A stretch of DNA of 64,000 nucleotides from Thamnidium elegans (GCA_025201345.1 JAIXMG010000020.1:310001-374000), one strand, 5' to 3'; positions 32,401 through 43,558 are shown, numbered from the stretch's first letter. The notes: generated by a model not told the origin, from the letters alone. Program-made: numbers and translations.

Positions 32401-34519
32401 GGAGTTTAAATAATTAGTAAAACAAAAAGCAAAAAAAAAAAATATTTTATTAGGACTACGCTACTTTGCAATGCTTTACGACTTGGTCTACGTAGTGAAA
32501 GTCAGTTTGTCTTTTTCATTCTTTTTTTTATCTGTTTTTTTTCATGTGATCAATTAATTAGTTATTTCCATAAATGTTCATGTAAACAAAAGACTCTTTT
32601 TTTTCATAAAATAAAAAGATATATCAGTTTATTGCTAGGGAAAATTCGTATGATCAAATCGGTATAGATACAGATTATATTTCTCGTATATTCTCCTTTA
32701 CAAAAAAAAGCGAAAAGTATTACTTGGGATATAGATAATACTTGTGTGAGAAAAAAAAATCTAATAAAAAGCATGCTTTTCCTCGAAGTCGTTTTTGTTT
32801 ATACATAAATGATCAGAAATCAGTAGCCAGAAGTGTAGATATGAAGTAAACAAATCTGCATAATTTTTTTATTTTTTTTTAACTGTCAACACTTTCACTT
32901 GTTCCTTTTTATATATACTTACACTAGTAGTATCACCTCTTCTTATATCCAAATATAAAACTTATTATTGCTATTGAAAGATGTACCAAAAAATAGAAGT
33001 AGGTGGATAAAACTGAAGAGAGTAAAAAAAAAAAGGAAAAGTATGCCTAATTTGTACTACTTTCCCTTTTTTTTTGCATGATTTGTTTACTTTGCGCAAG
33101 TTAAAAAGATAATCAAGTTTCTTAAATACAATTTCCACAGAAACATATGATTATCTACCACTACTAGGCGGAAACTATCTCAGTTGTTTATATGACTGAG
33201 TCGGCTGAAATGAAACAAGGGTTAGTCGTTGTTGATTATTACCTTTTATGACTAGTTAGCTCCATCTCCATTTAGGACAACTTGTTTAAAGCTGTATAAA
33301 ATTCGCAAAACTATTTTATTAACAGTTGATGTTTTGAAATGAAATATAAGAATATAAGATCCTTGGTAAAAGAGAAATAAAATATAATATAATAGTTATG
33401 AAAGAGAAAGGTAAAAAAAAAAGAAAAAAGAAAAAGAAAAAAGAGTTTTTTTAATGGAAAGAATCAGTTCGCATATAATAAACTATCGCAAATAGAGCGT
33501 AGTAAGTTCCTCAAATCAACTATGACTACCGAGGTAGAACAAAAGAGATTTCAGAGAGACACTTTACAGAGTCTAATAAAGCTTTCATCACGCTCTTTAA
33601 AGGGATAGGTAGGAGGGAGGGGGGGGGGTAGATATCAAGAATCGACGCGAAAATAGCTGTTCTAGTACGCTGCTCCCAAAGAGGACTCACCCCTCTTCTT
33701 CACAAACTTTTGGAAACGAAGGAGGGAAATCAACTCCTACTCACGTACTGTATTTTCCTCGAAATCCAGTAAATGATTGCAGCTAACAAGTTCCTCAACT
33801 AGTGCCATTCGCGCATTTCATCCATCAATCAAAAAAAAAAAAAATAGGTTTTCACTAGATGATACCCGCCCATCTTGCTTCCACCCAACTCTTCCTTGTG
33901 CAGGGCCAACCACCTGCCCCAAGCATGCAGATCCGAGTGAGAAACAGGCTATAAAAAAAAGTGGTTTTATGAAAGAGTCAAGTTGCCTATAAATTATGAC
34001 AAATAAAGCTTAAGTTCATGATATCAAATATGCACCACCGGAAAAGAACATAAAAGATGTGGGAGAACACTTTACAACGTCTAATAAAGCTTTCATCACT
34101 CTCTTTCAATAAAAAAAGAAAAGGGTTGAACCATAAGAGATCAGAATCAACAAGAAAGGTATGTACTATTATATTTGCTAAATATAATTAGAGTGGTCCT
34201 AATGCTTAAGCTCTTGCAGAAAACGATACACAAAATATTTTTTTGCATAATAACTTGGACAAGTTCAAGAACTATGTAAAGTATTATAATCCAGCATTGC
34301 CCATCTATTATCCTTTTCATAACACTTGTTTTTATATGAACATCCAGGCATTTCTCCTGAAAAAGGTAATTTTTACAGTATTAATAACTTACTTTTTATA
34401 AATAGAAATATTTGTTGAGGTAGACGTAGATGTCGAGGGAGCTGATGTAGAGGGACCTTACATACTGTTTCCAGTATTAACCCATGTAGTGAAAGAGGCA
34501 CCAAAGTCAGTTTGTCTTT
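32115..34519. other. Spacer between the duplicated orphan genes, with smaller repeats
   Basis: No intact gene. Several fragments recur. 'AGTCAGTTTGTCTTTTTCATT' occurs near 32500 and 34505, a block with CTAATAAAGCTTTCATCAC occurs near 33570 and 34078, and a segment near 34195-34310 resembles 35665-35780 downstream of the second gene. These suggest repeated duplication and decay around the orphan genes. A 71-codon open frame at 33777 has no support. Confidence 0.5.
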
Positions 34520-35660
34520 TTCATTTGTAATGTGTGCATGAAAAAGTACGACGCCGAAGAGTATCATTATGTGGCTTTTCACATCATGGGTCTTTTGTCC
34601 TACAAATAAATAGGTATTATAAGGTTCAAAGCCTTTTGACAAAATGGCCTGTGCTGTGAAATCGATATTCTCTCTGATATGGTAGCACTAAAATTTTTTT
34701 TTTGCAAAGAACAGTCAAAAAGACTTGCGTTTCATCCCCTATTCTCCCTTTTGAATAAATACAAGGTAAAAAAAAAAGAGGAATCTCTTTTTTCTCTTTA
34801 TTATTTTCGTCTCTTTTATTATCGCCTACTGTTATCACCTTTTACTTTAACGTTTTATAAGCACCGACTTTATAACTAAACATCAACTTTTTACAAACAC
34901 AAACTTTATTTTTTTCTTCTTTTTTTTCATATAAAAAGTTAATAACTATGGATTATATGTATAATCATTTTAAAAACTTGAAGGAGTCATTCAAAGACTT
35001 TCAAGCGTATGCCAGTGGTTACGACCCTCACCAATACGGAGGCCATGCAAATGACTCTGATTTCAAATTTCATTACAATCCAACTACCAAAACATGGAAT
35101 ATAACGAAACTTGTATCACGAAAGGAGCGTATGAAAGCATTGGCCAGTAACATTGCAGATAATGTAACACACACCTTCGCGTATGGAGCTTTCGCGGTAG
35201 CAAGTTATATTTGTCCCAAAAAGACCAGTTCCTCCTCTGATTACGATAATGATGCATTTGGCGCAGAAATATTATCTAGAAGTACATATATCGATGAAGA
35301 AAGGCCCTTGGACGATTCTTGGGGTTTAGTTGATTATTACTATTTATCAGTTGAATTCACGAATACCAATCCTCCACCAAAGCTTCCAAGAAAGGTCATG
35401 AAATTACGCAAGTAATTTGTTTTGCCAAAAAAATCACACCAGATTTTGTTTCAATTAACCAAAAATCACACCAGATTTGTTTCAGTCAAAAATCCTTTCA
35501 GATTTGTCCTTCCTTTTCGTCTTTTATTTCGCGAATGAAAGATGAAAAAAAAAAAAATACAAATATTCTCCAGTGCATATTTTTTTTATCCCCATATTAT
35601 CATATTATATTATTACCCTTTAAATAAAGCGCTTTTATTCTTAACCCTTAGAAATTTGGC
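34520..35660 (+). repeat. Duplicated segment, copy 2 (orphan gene with flanks)
   Basis: Direct repeat of 31240-32400, spaced about 3.3 kb. The upstream leader (CAAAAAGACTTGCGTTTCAT, then GAGGAATCTCTTTTTTC) and coding region align through small indels. The 3' flank is shorter than in copy 1. Confidence 0.8.
34948..35415 (+). CDS. Orphan protein, copy 2 of a local duplicate pair
   Basis: A single exon of 155 residues, paralogous to the gene at 31626. Compared with copy 1 it lacks NEPVP before RKERMK (one compensating residue), lacks a seven-residue DGKQYPP segment, and carries a few extra residues in the Ser/Asp-rich middle (SSSDYDNDAFGAE). The conserved blocks SDFKFHYNP, NIADNVTHTFAYGAFAVA and LSVEF are intact and the end reads NPPPKLPRKVMKLRK. 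Both genes have the same start context and near-identical 5' leaders, so they are probably expressed alike. Function is unknown. Confidence 0.75.
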   Translation: MDYMYNHFKNLKESFKDFQAYASGYDPHQYGGHANDSDFKFHYNPTTKTWNITKLVSRKERMKALASNIADNVTHTFAYGAFAVASYICPKKTSSSSDYDNDAFGAEILSRSTYIDEERPLDDSWGLVDYYYLSVEFTNTNPPPKLPRKVMKLRK

Positions 35661-35809
35661 TGTGGTTCTAATGCCTATGCTCCTTCGTATGAAGATACAT
35701 ATATTTTTTTTGCAAAAATATGCCGAGTGAGCTTAAGAACTATTTTGAGAATTATAACCCCCCATTGATCATTGATTGTCCATCTAAATATTTTTTTTCA
35801 GTACAGTCA

Positions 35810-35845
<36 letters not shown>

Positions 35846-35856
35846 AATATCTTTCA
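35416..35856. other. 3' flank of orphan gene 2 and promoter of ARM/BTB gene
   Basis: Includes the duplicated 3' flank, a segment (35665-35780) resembling 34195-34310, and a poly-T tract at 35813-35840 just before the ARM/BTB start. Confidence 0.5.
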
Positions 35857-38800
35857 ATGTCTACCAAAGACACATCCAAGCGCCATGATCTTAGTTTAAC
35901 TTTAATATACCAATCACTGCAATCTCCTACCTCCTCCACCAGCCTTAAATGCCGTACCATTTTACATACGGCTTCTGTCAAGCAATTCGATCACACTTTA
36001 CGAAAACTTAAAAGTTATGCCAAACGACCTGAATGGCCCGCTAGAAGATTGATTCGCTGTCTGGATTACTTATTTGTACATGGTATTAAACCCTCTCCTC
36101 ATTTACAAAGTATTGTTCGATTACCGTCGTTTCGATCGTGTGTTAAGTGGGGACTTTTATGTACGGATACCGATAGTGTATTACCAACAGCTAAATTCTT
36201 TTGTAATTTGTTGGAGACTGTAGACGACGATAAGACGGTGGCAGATATCAAACAGCATGGTGGGGTCAAGTTGTTGTTAGAGTGGTGTCAGCATACGAAC
36301 CAGTCAGTACGAATATACAGCGTAAGAGCTTTGGCGGCGAAAGTTGGTTGGTTTGCTAAAGATTTAATTGGGTTGGATGCTTACTGCGTACTGACTCGGC
36401 CTGTGTTAAACGTTTCTGAATTATGTTATGTGTTGTCATTGAAACCGCCGGTATCCGATATTCAACAAAAACGAGTAGAATTGGAACAGTGTATTATGGC
36501 CTGCAAGTTATTAGACTCTATATTTAAATACGAGCAAGTGGATCAACCGTCTGCTGCGTTCCAATCGTTCGCGAAATCAGCACTGTTTTGGGAATTGGTT
36601 GTTACATGGAAAACGGTCTGTTTTGATCAGTTTGGTATCATGTACAGTCAAACACCTCATGTACCAATCAAAAATGAGAAACTGTTGGTGTACTGCCTAT
36701 CCTCTATCGTACAACGATTTACTTGCTGCTGCCCAAATGCAGCAGAGAACGTAGTACGCACTCGATCTGACTGGCACCCTTACTTCAGAATCCTTATGCA
36801 CACTTGGATTAGAAATTGTTCTGCAGTCAATGAAGCCGTTGAAACTGAAAAAAGAATTCTTAAAAAAATGATACAGATTGCAATTGATATTGTCCCGGCG
36901 GTTAAAGAGCTTGCGTCGCGGCAAGATTATGCGGATCAAGTGGTTTGTGATTTTACCAATTTTTTAATGGCATTTGTGTCGCAACCCATTTCACCGGAAC
37001 AGGTTGAAACGTTATCGGGGTTGAATGGCGCGTTGCTAAGTACGGATATTTGTGTAGATGTGGACGAACGCGGGTTTATGGTCACGGCGGTATTGTTAAG
37101 TCAGGATAAAGATATGCTGGTGGTGTTTGTCGAAGGGTTTATTCAGTACGTACAGTTGGCTTCTGTCGATTATGTTCAAACTGTGTCAGCACGTGTTGCG
37201 TGGAGTTTAAAGTCATTATTGACTATTCTTGTGGATACTGAACAATTAGAGGCGTCTGGATTACGTACTCGTATACTGAAACTCATTGTATTTTTCTTGC
37301 ATTACAAAGATGCTATTGACACGTTCGCTACATGTACTACGTCTATCACTGAACTTATTTGGGGACCTACTATTGAACAAGCAAAACAAGGATTACAACT
37401 AGCTACCAGTTTATCGGTGACAGAAGACTTGTCACCTAAACAAAACAGTGTTATTTATAAAGCGAAAAGAGCCTTTGTTTCGTTGGAAATTATTTCTGGG
37501 CATCCTAGGGCATGTGAAAGGTTAATGGATTCAAATGTGTTGCAGCTTGTGGATATTTCGTTGATACCGAATGGAGATACTATGCAAAAGACAGCATCTT
37601 TGCTTGCGATGTATGCGTTGTTTGGTAGGTTTATTGCTGCGCTATCAAGAAGAACTGCATTTGTTAGGACACGATTAAGAGATGATTGTGGACTGTTTCC
37701 AATTATTTTGAAGTTATCACAACAGGCTATTGAACACAGAGAGATGAGAGATCAAGATGATGCGATTAGAGTTGGGTGGACTCAAGTGATTTCAAGTTGT
37801 TTATTAGTGGTGAGTTCGTTTCAGTACGATGAGTCTTCAATGAAGATGTGGCTCTGCTGGGATTATGGTGATGTATCAAATACTGAGGTACGGCTAGAAG
37901 ATGATGCAGTAGAAATGGTTGAATCGCAACAAGTATCTTCTATACTGCCTTCTTTATTGTCCGTGCTGTTTCCTGGTAATAAGCAAATCTCGGGATCCAA
38001 AGATGATAATTTCCAGCTACTTTTTTTGGCAGCTAACGTATTGGATCAGTTATCTGCGATCCCTATATGCGGAAGACAGATGGTCCAGCATCCAGATGCG
38101 CTGGCTGATTTAGCGTCATTAATGGTTACACTTACTAAAGATCTTTTCCCTGGCAATCCTAATAAGAAAAGACGGGCGCTCGATGAAGTTAAGATGGATG
38201 ATGCGGAGATAAAAAAAGAAGATGAAATTTTTATGTCTGAATCCCCTCAGCATCAATGTGCCGAATATTTGCGTAAAAGTGCCATACGTATACTTGTTTG
38301 TCATGATAATATTCAATACACTATTTTGGCAGATGCGTTTACAACTTTCTTTAGACCGTTATTACAGCATCCTTCGCATCGCTCTTCATCTCAACACTGG
38401 CGTGTGGCAGTGACAAAAGACTTGTATCAAAAGAAATTACCGGATTTTGTTAGTCTGTTCAAGTTTACAGAGGTCACAGATCATGCTATCAAGCTGTATG
38501 AGTTTACGGCGGTGGCGGTTGCTTACTCGATTATGGGAACTGATAGTGATCAAGAATGGAACTCGGTTTTGGGACTCGGTGTTTCTGAAATTGTGAGTAG
38601 TAAGTATGTATTTGGTGTACTGTGTCAGATGTTGGTGTATGAACTTGAATATGAAGAAAATAATTCGATGTTGCAGATCATTACACCTTTCCGTAGAAAC
38701 GCAGCAGCACAAGTGATTGAAACTCTTGCGTTGGACTTAGAAGTGGTTTGGCAAGTAGAAATGAAGTCGATAGAAAGTGTACCTGTTAAACACGTTGCTT

Positions 38801-39417
38801 TGGCTGAACCGTATCAAAAAGTTTATTTTGCAACAGATGACTCAACAGAACTGGTTTGCGGTAACAGACAACTGCTAAGTTCTAATTCGCCCATTTTTGA
38901 AGCACTACTAGGATCTAATTACGCAGAACAAAGCAAACTAGAGTCTTTGACAGCTATACCGTTACATGATGTACCATTTAAAAATCTAAGTTTGTTTTTA
39001 TCGGTAGTGGAGCAATTAAATACTGACAGTGTACTGATAAACACCAATTGGAAAGACGTAGTTGATTTACTTTTAATTTCGGATCGTTTTGGAACGACCA
39101 GTGTCAAGAACAAGTGTCAAGATTGGGTACTTGCTAAAGTTGAAAAATTACACGTTGTGGATGAAAAGGAAAGGTTGGTATGTTTAGAAGGGTTATTGGG
39201 TCTTTATAGAGAGTGTCGCGATCCAATTGAATTGGATGGTGGTATCACGTCTGAGACTTGGCCGTTTGCGTTAGTCTTGAAAGAAGCGGTGAAGTCCATT
39301 GTTATGTATTTAAGCTTGGCGTCTCGGACGGATACTTTTAACAAAATGATATTAGAAAAAGATGGAGAAGAATTAAGTTCTTTTTGTGATGGTATAGCTT
39401 CTTTATTAAAGAAATAA
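35857..39417 (+). CDS. Large armadillo-type repeat protein with C-terminal BTB domain (ARMC5-like layout)
   Basis: A single uninterrupted frame of 1186 residues, notable in an intron-rich neighbourhood. The N-terminal 900 residues are all-helical, with armadillo/HEAT-like segments such as HGGVKLLLEWCQHTNQSVRI followed by YSVRALAAKV. An acidic/basic linker with a possible nuclear signal (NPNKKRRALDEVKMDD) lies near residue 770. From about residue 985 a BTB/POZ fold is seen: TDDSTELVCGNRQLLSSNSP, IFEALLGSNYAE, IPLHDVPFKNLSLFL and DLLLISDRFGTTSVKNKCQ. The order ARM repeats then BTB is that of animal ARMC5, a CUL3 adaptor. Orthology is not shown by what I can see, but a role as ubiquitin ligase adaptor is a reasonable inference. 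Confidence 0.85.
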   Translation: MSTKDTSKRHDLSLTLIYQSLQSPTSSTSLKCRTILHTASVKQFDHTLRKLKSYAKRPEWPARRLIRCLDYLFVHGIKPSPHLQSIVRLPSFRSCVKWGLLCTDTDSVLPTAKFFCNLLETVDDDKTVADIKQHGGVKLLLEWCQHTNQSVRIYSVRALAAKVGWFAKDLIGLDAYCVLTRPVLNVSELCYVLSLKPPVSDIQQKRVELEQCIMACKLLDSIFKYEQVDQPSAAFQSFAKSALFWELVVTWKTVCFDQFGIMYSQTPHVPIKNEKLLVYCLSSIVQRFTCCCPNAAENVVRTRSDWHPYFRILMHTWIRNCSAVNEAVETEKRILKKMIQIAIDIVPAVKELASRQDYADQVVCDFTNFLMAFVSQPISPEQVETLSGLNGALLSTDICVDVDERGFMVTAVLLSQDKDMLVVFVEGFIQYVQLASVDYVQTVSARVAWSLKSLLTILVDTEQLEASGLRTRILKLIVFFLHYKDAIDTFATCTTSITELIWGPTIEQAKQGLQLATSLSVTEDLSPKQNSVIYKAKRAFVSLEIISGHPRACERLMDSNVLQLVDISLIPNGDTMQKTASLLAMYALFGRFIAALSRRTAFVRTRLRDDCGLFPIILKLSQQAIEHREMRDQDDAIRVGWTQVISSCLLVVSSFQYDESSMKMWLCWDYGDVSNTEVRLEDDAVEMVESQQVSSILPSLLSVLFPGNKQISGSKDDNFQLLFLAANVLDQLSAIPICGRQMVQHPDALADLASLMVTLTKDLFPGNPNKKRRALDEVKMDDAEIKKEDEIFMSESPQHQCAEYLRKSAIRILVCHDNIQYTILADAFTTFFRPLLQHPSHRSSSQHWRVAVTKDLYQKKLPDFVSLFKFTEVTDHAIKLYEFTAVAVAYSIMGTDSDQEWNSVLGLGVSEIVSSKYVFGVLCQMLVYELEYEENNSMLQIITPFRRNAAAQVIETLALDLEVVWQVEMKSIESVPVKHVALAEPYQKVYFATDDSTELVCGNRQLLSSNSPIFEALLGSNYAEQSKLESLTAIPLHDVPFKNLSLFLSVVEQLNTDSVLINTNWKDVVDLLLISDRFGTTSVKNKCQDWVLAKVEKLHVVDEKERLVCLEGLLGLYRECRDPIELDGGITSETWPFALVLKEAVKSIVMYLSLASRTDTFNKMILEKDGEELSSFCDGIASLLKK

Positions 39418-39941
39418 AAGTAGGTTTTTTTGAGGGGTTTCCTGGTTTATTTGTGTAACCATCGTGTTTCCAAACAGAAAATCAGTAACCACCCAAACAA
39501 AAGGATTAGTTATTTTTAACTATTTTTTCGCTGATTACATAATAAAAGGAAATTTTGTATTTGACACTTGAATTATAAATATTATCAAGTATAAATTTGT
39601 TTTGAACCATATGTAATTTGTTTAAAGGATTTGGGTACTAAGCTAAACATTTAACTAAATATTCAAGTCCTTCAAAATTCCCTTTCACTGTACTATTTTT
39701 GATAAGGAGGTGGAAATCGTTTAATGATGCATAAATACCACTATCACAACAAAGATAGATATAATATAACGGACGTGGAGCAAGAAAGAGGCTTCTGGAC
39801 TCTTCAGCTTCACCATTACGATTATATTGCTTTATTTTTTATTGAAACAAAAAAGGAGGAGCTAATTTTAGGTATCGCTTCTATTCACTGCGCTTTGTCC
39901 ATTCCATTTTTACACCAATAAAACAAGTGGTACACCAAGAA
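39418..39941. other. Spacer between ARM/BTB gene and LINE remnant
   Basis: About 520 bp. A 65-codon open frame at 39724 has no recognised domain and no splice or start support. Nothing else was seen. Confidence 0.5.
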
Positions 39942-41452
39942 TTAACCTTTTTTTTTTTTTTTTGTAAAGGTAAAATTATTAGTCACACGTCAATGAGTGG
40001 TGGGACTAGAAAAAAAAAACGGGGGAACTGTAAATAAGGAAAAAAACTATTCTAATGTTGTAGAATGAAGTAATCTCCCAATATGAGTGGTTTGGGAAAG
40101 AGGATAGGGAACCAGGTTATCATTTCCATGTTGCCAATAAATAATCCAAAATTGGTATATGGTAGTGGACAGGACTGAGAAGTATTTCTTGGCGTTACAA
40201 ATACCGGAAGGACTCGTATATATCGCCGGAAGAAAAACCGATATGAGGAAAGTATTATTTTAAGACTTGTGTCCACAGTTTCCATTTAATATCACATTCG
40301 ACTAAAAAATGACGTCTATTGTCGGTTTGATGGCCACATAAAGAACAGGTCGAGGAGGAGACTATGCCATACTTGAGGAGGACCTTCTTGGTGGGAATAC
40401 AATTAGAAAAATATCGAAAATATAAGGTACGCGCGTTTGGGTACATTTGACACGCCCAGAATATCTTGACAACGGAGGAGCTGTACTTCACATGGGTTAA
40501 GGAAGATGACTGGGTACTTTGCCGTAGGTTTTGTGAAATATATTGTTTCCATACCGGGGAGCTATTGATGGCAGTTATCATGGAATGATCACACCAAGCA
40601 ACTGGAGAGAGCAAGTCTTCAAGAATATAGGGCCAAATACTGGAATGCAGTTTAACTATGAGTCTATAAGATATCTGTATACAGCTGTTGACATCAACGA
40701 GGATATTTGGTATATTCATTAATGACTCGGAGACGAAGACGGTTTTGAGCTAAGTCAAAAATAAAAAACTGGCCACTAAGAAAATTTTTGTGTCTGATAG
40801 TCCAATGATCGTCATCAGGTGGTGTGATGAGCTTGTAAAGTGGAATACCCAGTAAGGTTGCCAGAGGAAGCTTGGGAAATGCAAGAGGTGAGTTGTTATG
40901 AAGAACGTCAAAGGCTTCGAAGATCGCATGCCATACAGAGAGATTGTAATCACAAACAGGGTTCTTGTGGTATTCAGGGAAGTAAAACGGGACTAGTGGA
41001 CAATGCGACGACTTAAGAAACAGAGATAGATGATTAAGAGCGAATTGATAGACAAAAGATGGATAAGAAATCGAGCTGAAGATGTAATTCAACCATCGTT
41101 TTTGAAGGATATGATGTTTCAGTACTGGATCCATCACCTTTAAACCCCCATGGGACCATGATAGAAAGATCGTTTCTTTCTTAATAGAAGAATGCTTCTT
41201 TTGCCAAACAAATTGATAGATGAGTGACCTAAGACGTTGAAGGAATCGCTTCGTAAGCGTTAACAGTCGCAGAGAATACCAGATTTTTGAGAGAATCAAC
41301 ACATTTATAAGGGTCACCCGTCCCGAGATTGACAGCTGTCGCTGGGAATATATTTGACACTGAGTAGTTACTTTTAACAATAGTTGATCTTCGATTATAC
41401 GACGCTGGTTAGTAAATTGGGAATTAAAAAAACGCACGTTGACCAATGACAA
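39942..41452 (-). mobile_element. 5'-truncated LINE-type retrotransposon with poly(A) tail
   Basis: On the minus strand a C-terminal LINE fragment runs from 41452 to about 40044 and is followed, about 80 bp later, by a run of about 18 A residues (plus-strand T run at about 39949-39964), the expected 3' tail. The endonuclease and polymerase are absent, consistent with 5' truncation on insertion. It lies downstream of, and convergent with, the ARM/BTB gene. No target-site duplication could be made out. Confidence 0.75.
40044..41452 (-). pseudogene. C-terminal fragment of LINE polymerase with zf-RVT domain
   Basis: The frame beginning at 41452 reads QLSISGRVTLINVLILSKIW, LIYQFVWQKKHSSIKKE and LSWSHGGLKVMDP. 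These are typical of the post-polymerase region of LINE proteins. A one-base frameshift near 40700 moves coding to a second frame that contains FRYFSNCIPTKKVLLKYG and the zinc-binding CSLCGHQTDNRRHFLVEC (Cys-Cys-His-Cys, zf-RVT domain). After another frameshift near 40255 it ends with LSVLSTTIYQFWIIYWQHGN and a stop near 40044. The disruptions make it non-functional, but long intact stretches suggest a fairly recent insertion. Confidence 0.8.
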
Positions 41453-41965
41453 ACCCGCAAAAAAAAATCATAAAGCCGCAAATTGGTATCGTGAGCACTG
41501 TAACTTCAGGAAAGAGCGTATAAGGAAGTCCTTCTGTTTGTACGTCATTTTTTTTTTTTTTGGGATTACAAAGAAAAAAAGAAGTTTTTTTGGCGGTTTG
41601 TATAAAATATTTCTTTTTTTAAAGGAAATTCTTTTAAACAAAAGGTTGCTTTAAAACAGGCTAATTTTCCTTAAAAATACGTAAGAAATTTCTGTCTTTT
41701 TACAAGTAATTAATAGCTGGGTACTCTTTTGTCAGTTATTGACAACGCGCTATTTTTTTTTTTTGTGTAGATCCATCCGAAAAAAACCATAAAAACTGTC
41801 GGCAAAAAGGCATTATATATCGGAAACCCAAACCAAGGGTTTCAAAGTCCTTTTAACCCATGAACTAAACCTAATACGGCTATAAAAGTGTATATATTTG
41901 TCAATATATAAAGAGCTTAAAAAACTTTCGAGTTTATATTTTTTTTCTACTTTTTATTTATTTTA
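41453..41965. other. Promoter region of MAM3-like gene
   Basis: About 510 bp with poly-T runs. TATAAAAG at 41881-41888 is 78 bp before the ATG of the following gene. A 71-codon open frame at 41439 has no support. Confidence 0.5.
41881..41888 (+). promoter_or_regulatory. TATA box of MAM3-like gene
   Basis: TATAAAAG at a normal distance upstream of the start codon at 41966. Confidence 0.5.
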
Positions 41966-43558
41966 ATGCCTAATCGTATATCGAATTTAGGTTCTATACG
42001 AACTATTATTATAGCTGCTGCTTCATTTATTACTAGTATTTATGGTCATCCATTAAGCAGTTTCCATAAAGAGGTCTTGGAAGAAGAGCCTCCTATTGAT
42101 TATGGATCTGCGGATTTTATTGAAAAGATGACAGTTGTTATGGCACTTGTACTTTTAGGTGGTGCTTTTGCTGGTAATTAAATAAATAAAGTTTCTCTTA
42201 GGCAGTATACCCACACTAAAATAATTTTTATATAGGTCTTACGTTGGGTTTAATGGGTATGGACGAAACCAACCTCCATGTTCTCATTCAATCTGGTACT
42301 GAATCTGAAAAGGAGAATGCCAAGAAAGTTTTAAAATTGTTAGGACGTGGTAAACATTGGGTCTTGGTTACTTTGCTCTTATCCAACGTTATTGTTAATG
42401 AAACTTTACCTATTATTTTGGACGGTGTGCTTGGTGGTGGTTGGAAAGCTGTAGTCATTTCTACTGCTTTGATTGTTATCTTTGGAGAGTAAGTATTTGT
42501 TTATATCTCAGTTTTTTAAACCAATAAAATACTAAACGGGTTTTTTTTCGTTTTTGTATTATAGAGTAATCCCTCAATGTAAATATAAAATAGTAAACAG
42601 ATGAAGAAATTTTAATTACTGACCCCTTCTTTTAATTGTAGCTATTTGTGTTCGTTATGGTTTAGCTATTGGTGCAAAGACATCTGGCATGGTGCTTGCA
42701 TTAATGTATATTATGTACCCTATTGCTTACCCAACCGCTCTTTTACTCGATTACTTTTTAGGTGAATCTCACGGTACCATTTACAAGAAAGCAGGACTTA
42801 AGACACTTGTATCGCTTCATCAATCTGTCAACCCCGCTGATGTTGACGCACTTACTGAAGACGAAGTTACCATTATCGGTGCCGTACTTGAATTAAGAGC
42901 AAAACCTGTTTCTCAAATCATGACACCTATTGCCGATGTATTCACACTCTCTACTGAAGACCTTTTAGATGAAGCACTTGTTGATAAGATTTTAATTGCT
43001 GGTTACTCTCGTATCCCCGTGCATGCTCCCAACGATAAAATGAATTTTGTTGGTATGCTTTTGACAAAGAGATTGATTACTTATGACCCTGAGGATGCTC
43101 ACCCAGTAAAGGACTTGCAAGTCAGTACTTTACCTGAAACTGGACCTGAAACTAGTTGTCTTGATATCTTAAACTTTTTCCAAGAAGGTAAAAGTCATAT
43201 GGCTTTAATTACCAATAATCCTGGAGGTCATACTGGCGCTTTAGGTGTTATCACTTTAGAAGATGTTATTGAGGAGTTGATCGGTGAAGAAATTATTGAT
43301 GAAACTGATGTCTATGTTGATGTGCATAATAAAATTAGAGTTGTGCGTAGACAAGTTGCTAATAGAAGAAACAGTAGATTAAGTAGGTTGTTGACTGCTC
43401 ATAAAAGAGCTCCTGTTCATCCAAATTCTACCGGATCTCATAAGGTGGTCGAACCTTATTTGAAGCCTGTATATGGTGCTATTCCCGATGGTTCTGTCCT
43501 GTCATCTTCGCCTGATATGCATGATGAGCATAGACCTCTTTTAGGTGGTGATAAATAA
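41966..43558 (+). CDS. MAM3: CNNM/Mam3-family membrane protein (DUF21 plus CBS pair)
   Basis: Four exons (41966-42173, 42236-42488, 42565-42578, 42642-43558) encode 463 residues. A hydrophobic leader precedes the DUF21 membrane domain: [20 protein letters not shown] with the conserved LTLGLMG(L/M)D segment, [20 protein letters not shown], and [18 protein letters not shown], which is completed only if a 14-nt microexon is included. A CBS pair follows ([54 protein letters not shown] and [16 protein letters not shown]). The end is a basic and Ser-rich tail. Yeast Mam3 sits in the vacuolar membrane and affects metal and magnesium handling. Animal CNNMs are magnesium transport proteins. I expect an organelle or plasma membrane location. 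Confidence 0.93.

Noticed and set aside
33777..33992. 71-codon frame between the orphan genes
   Set aside because: No counterpart in the duplicated segments and crosses an A run.
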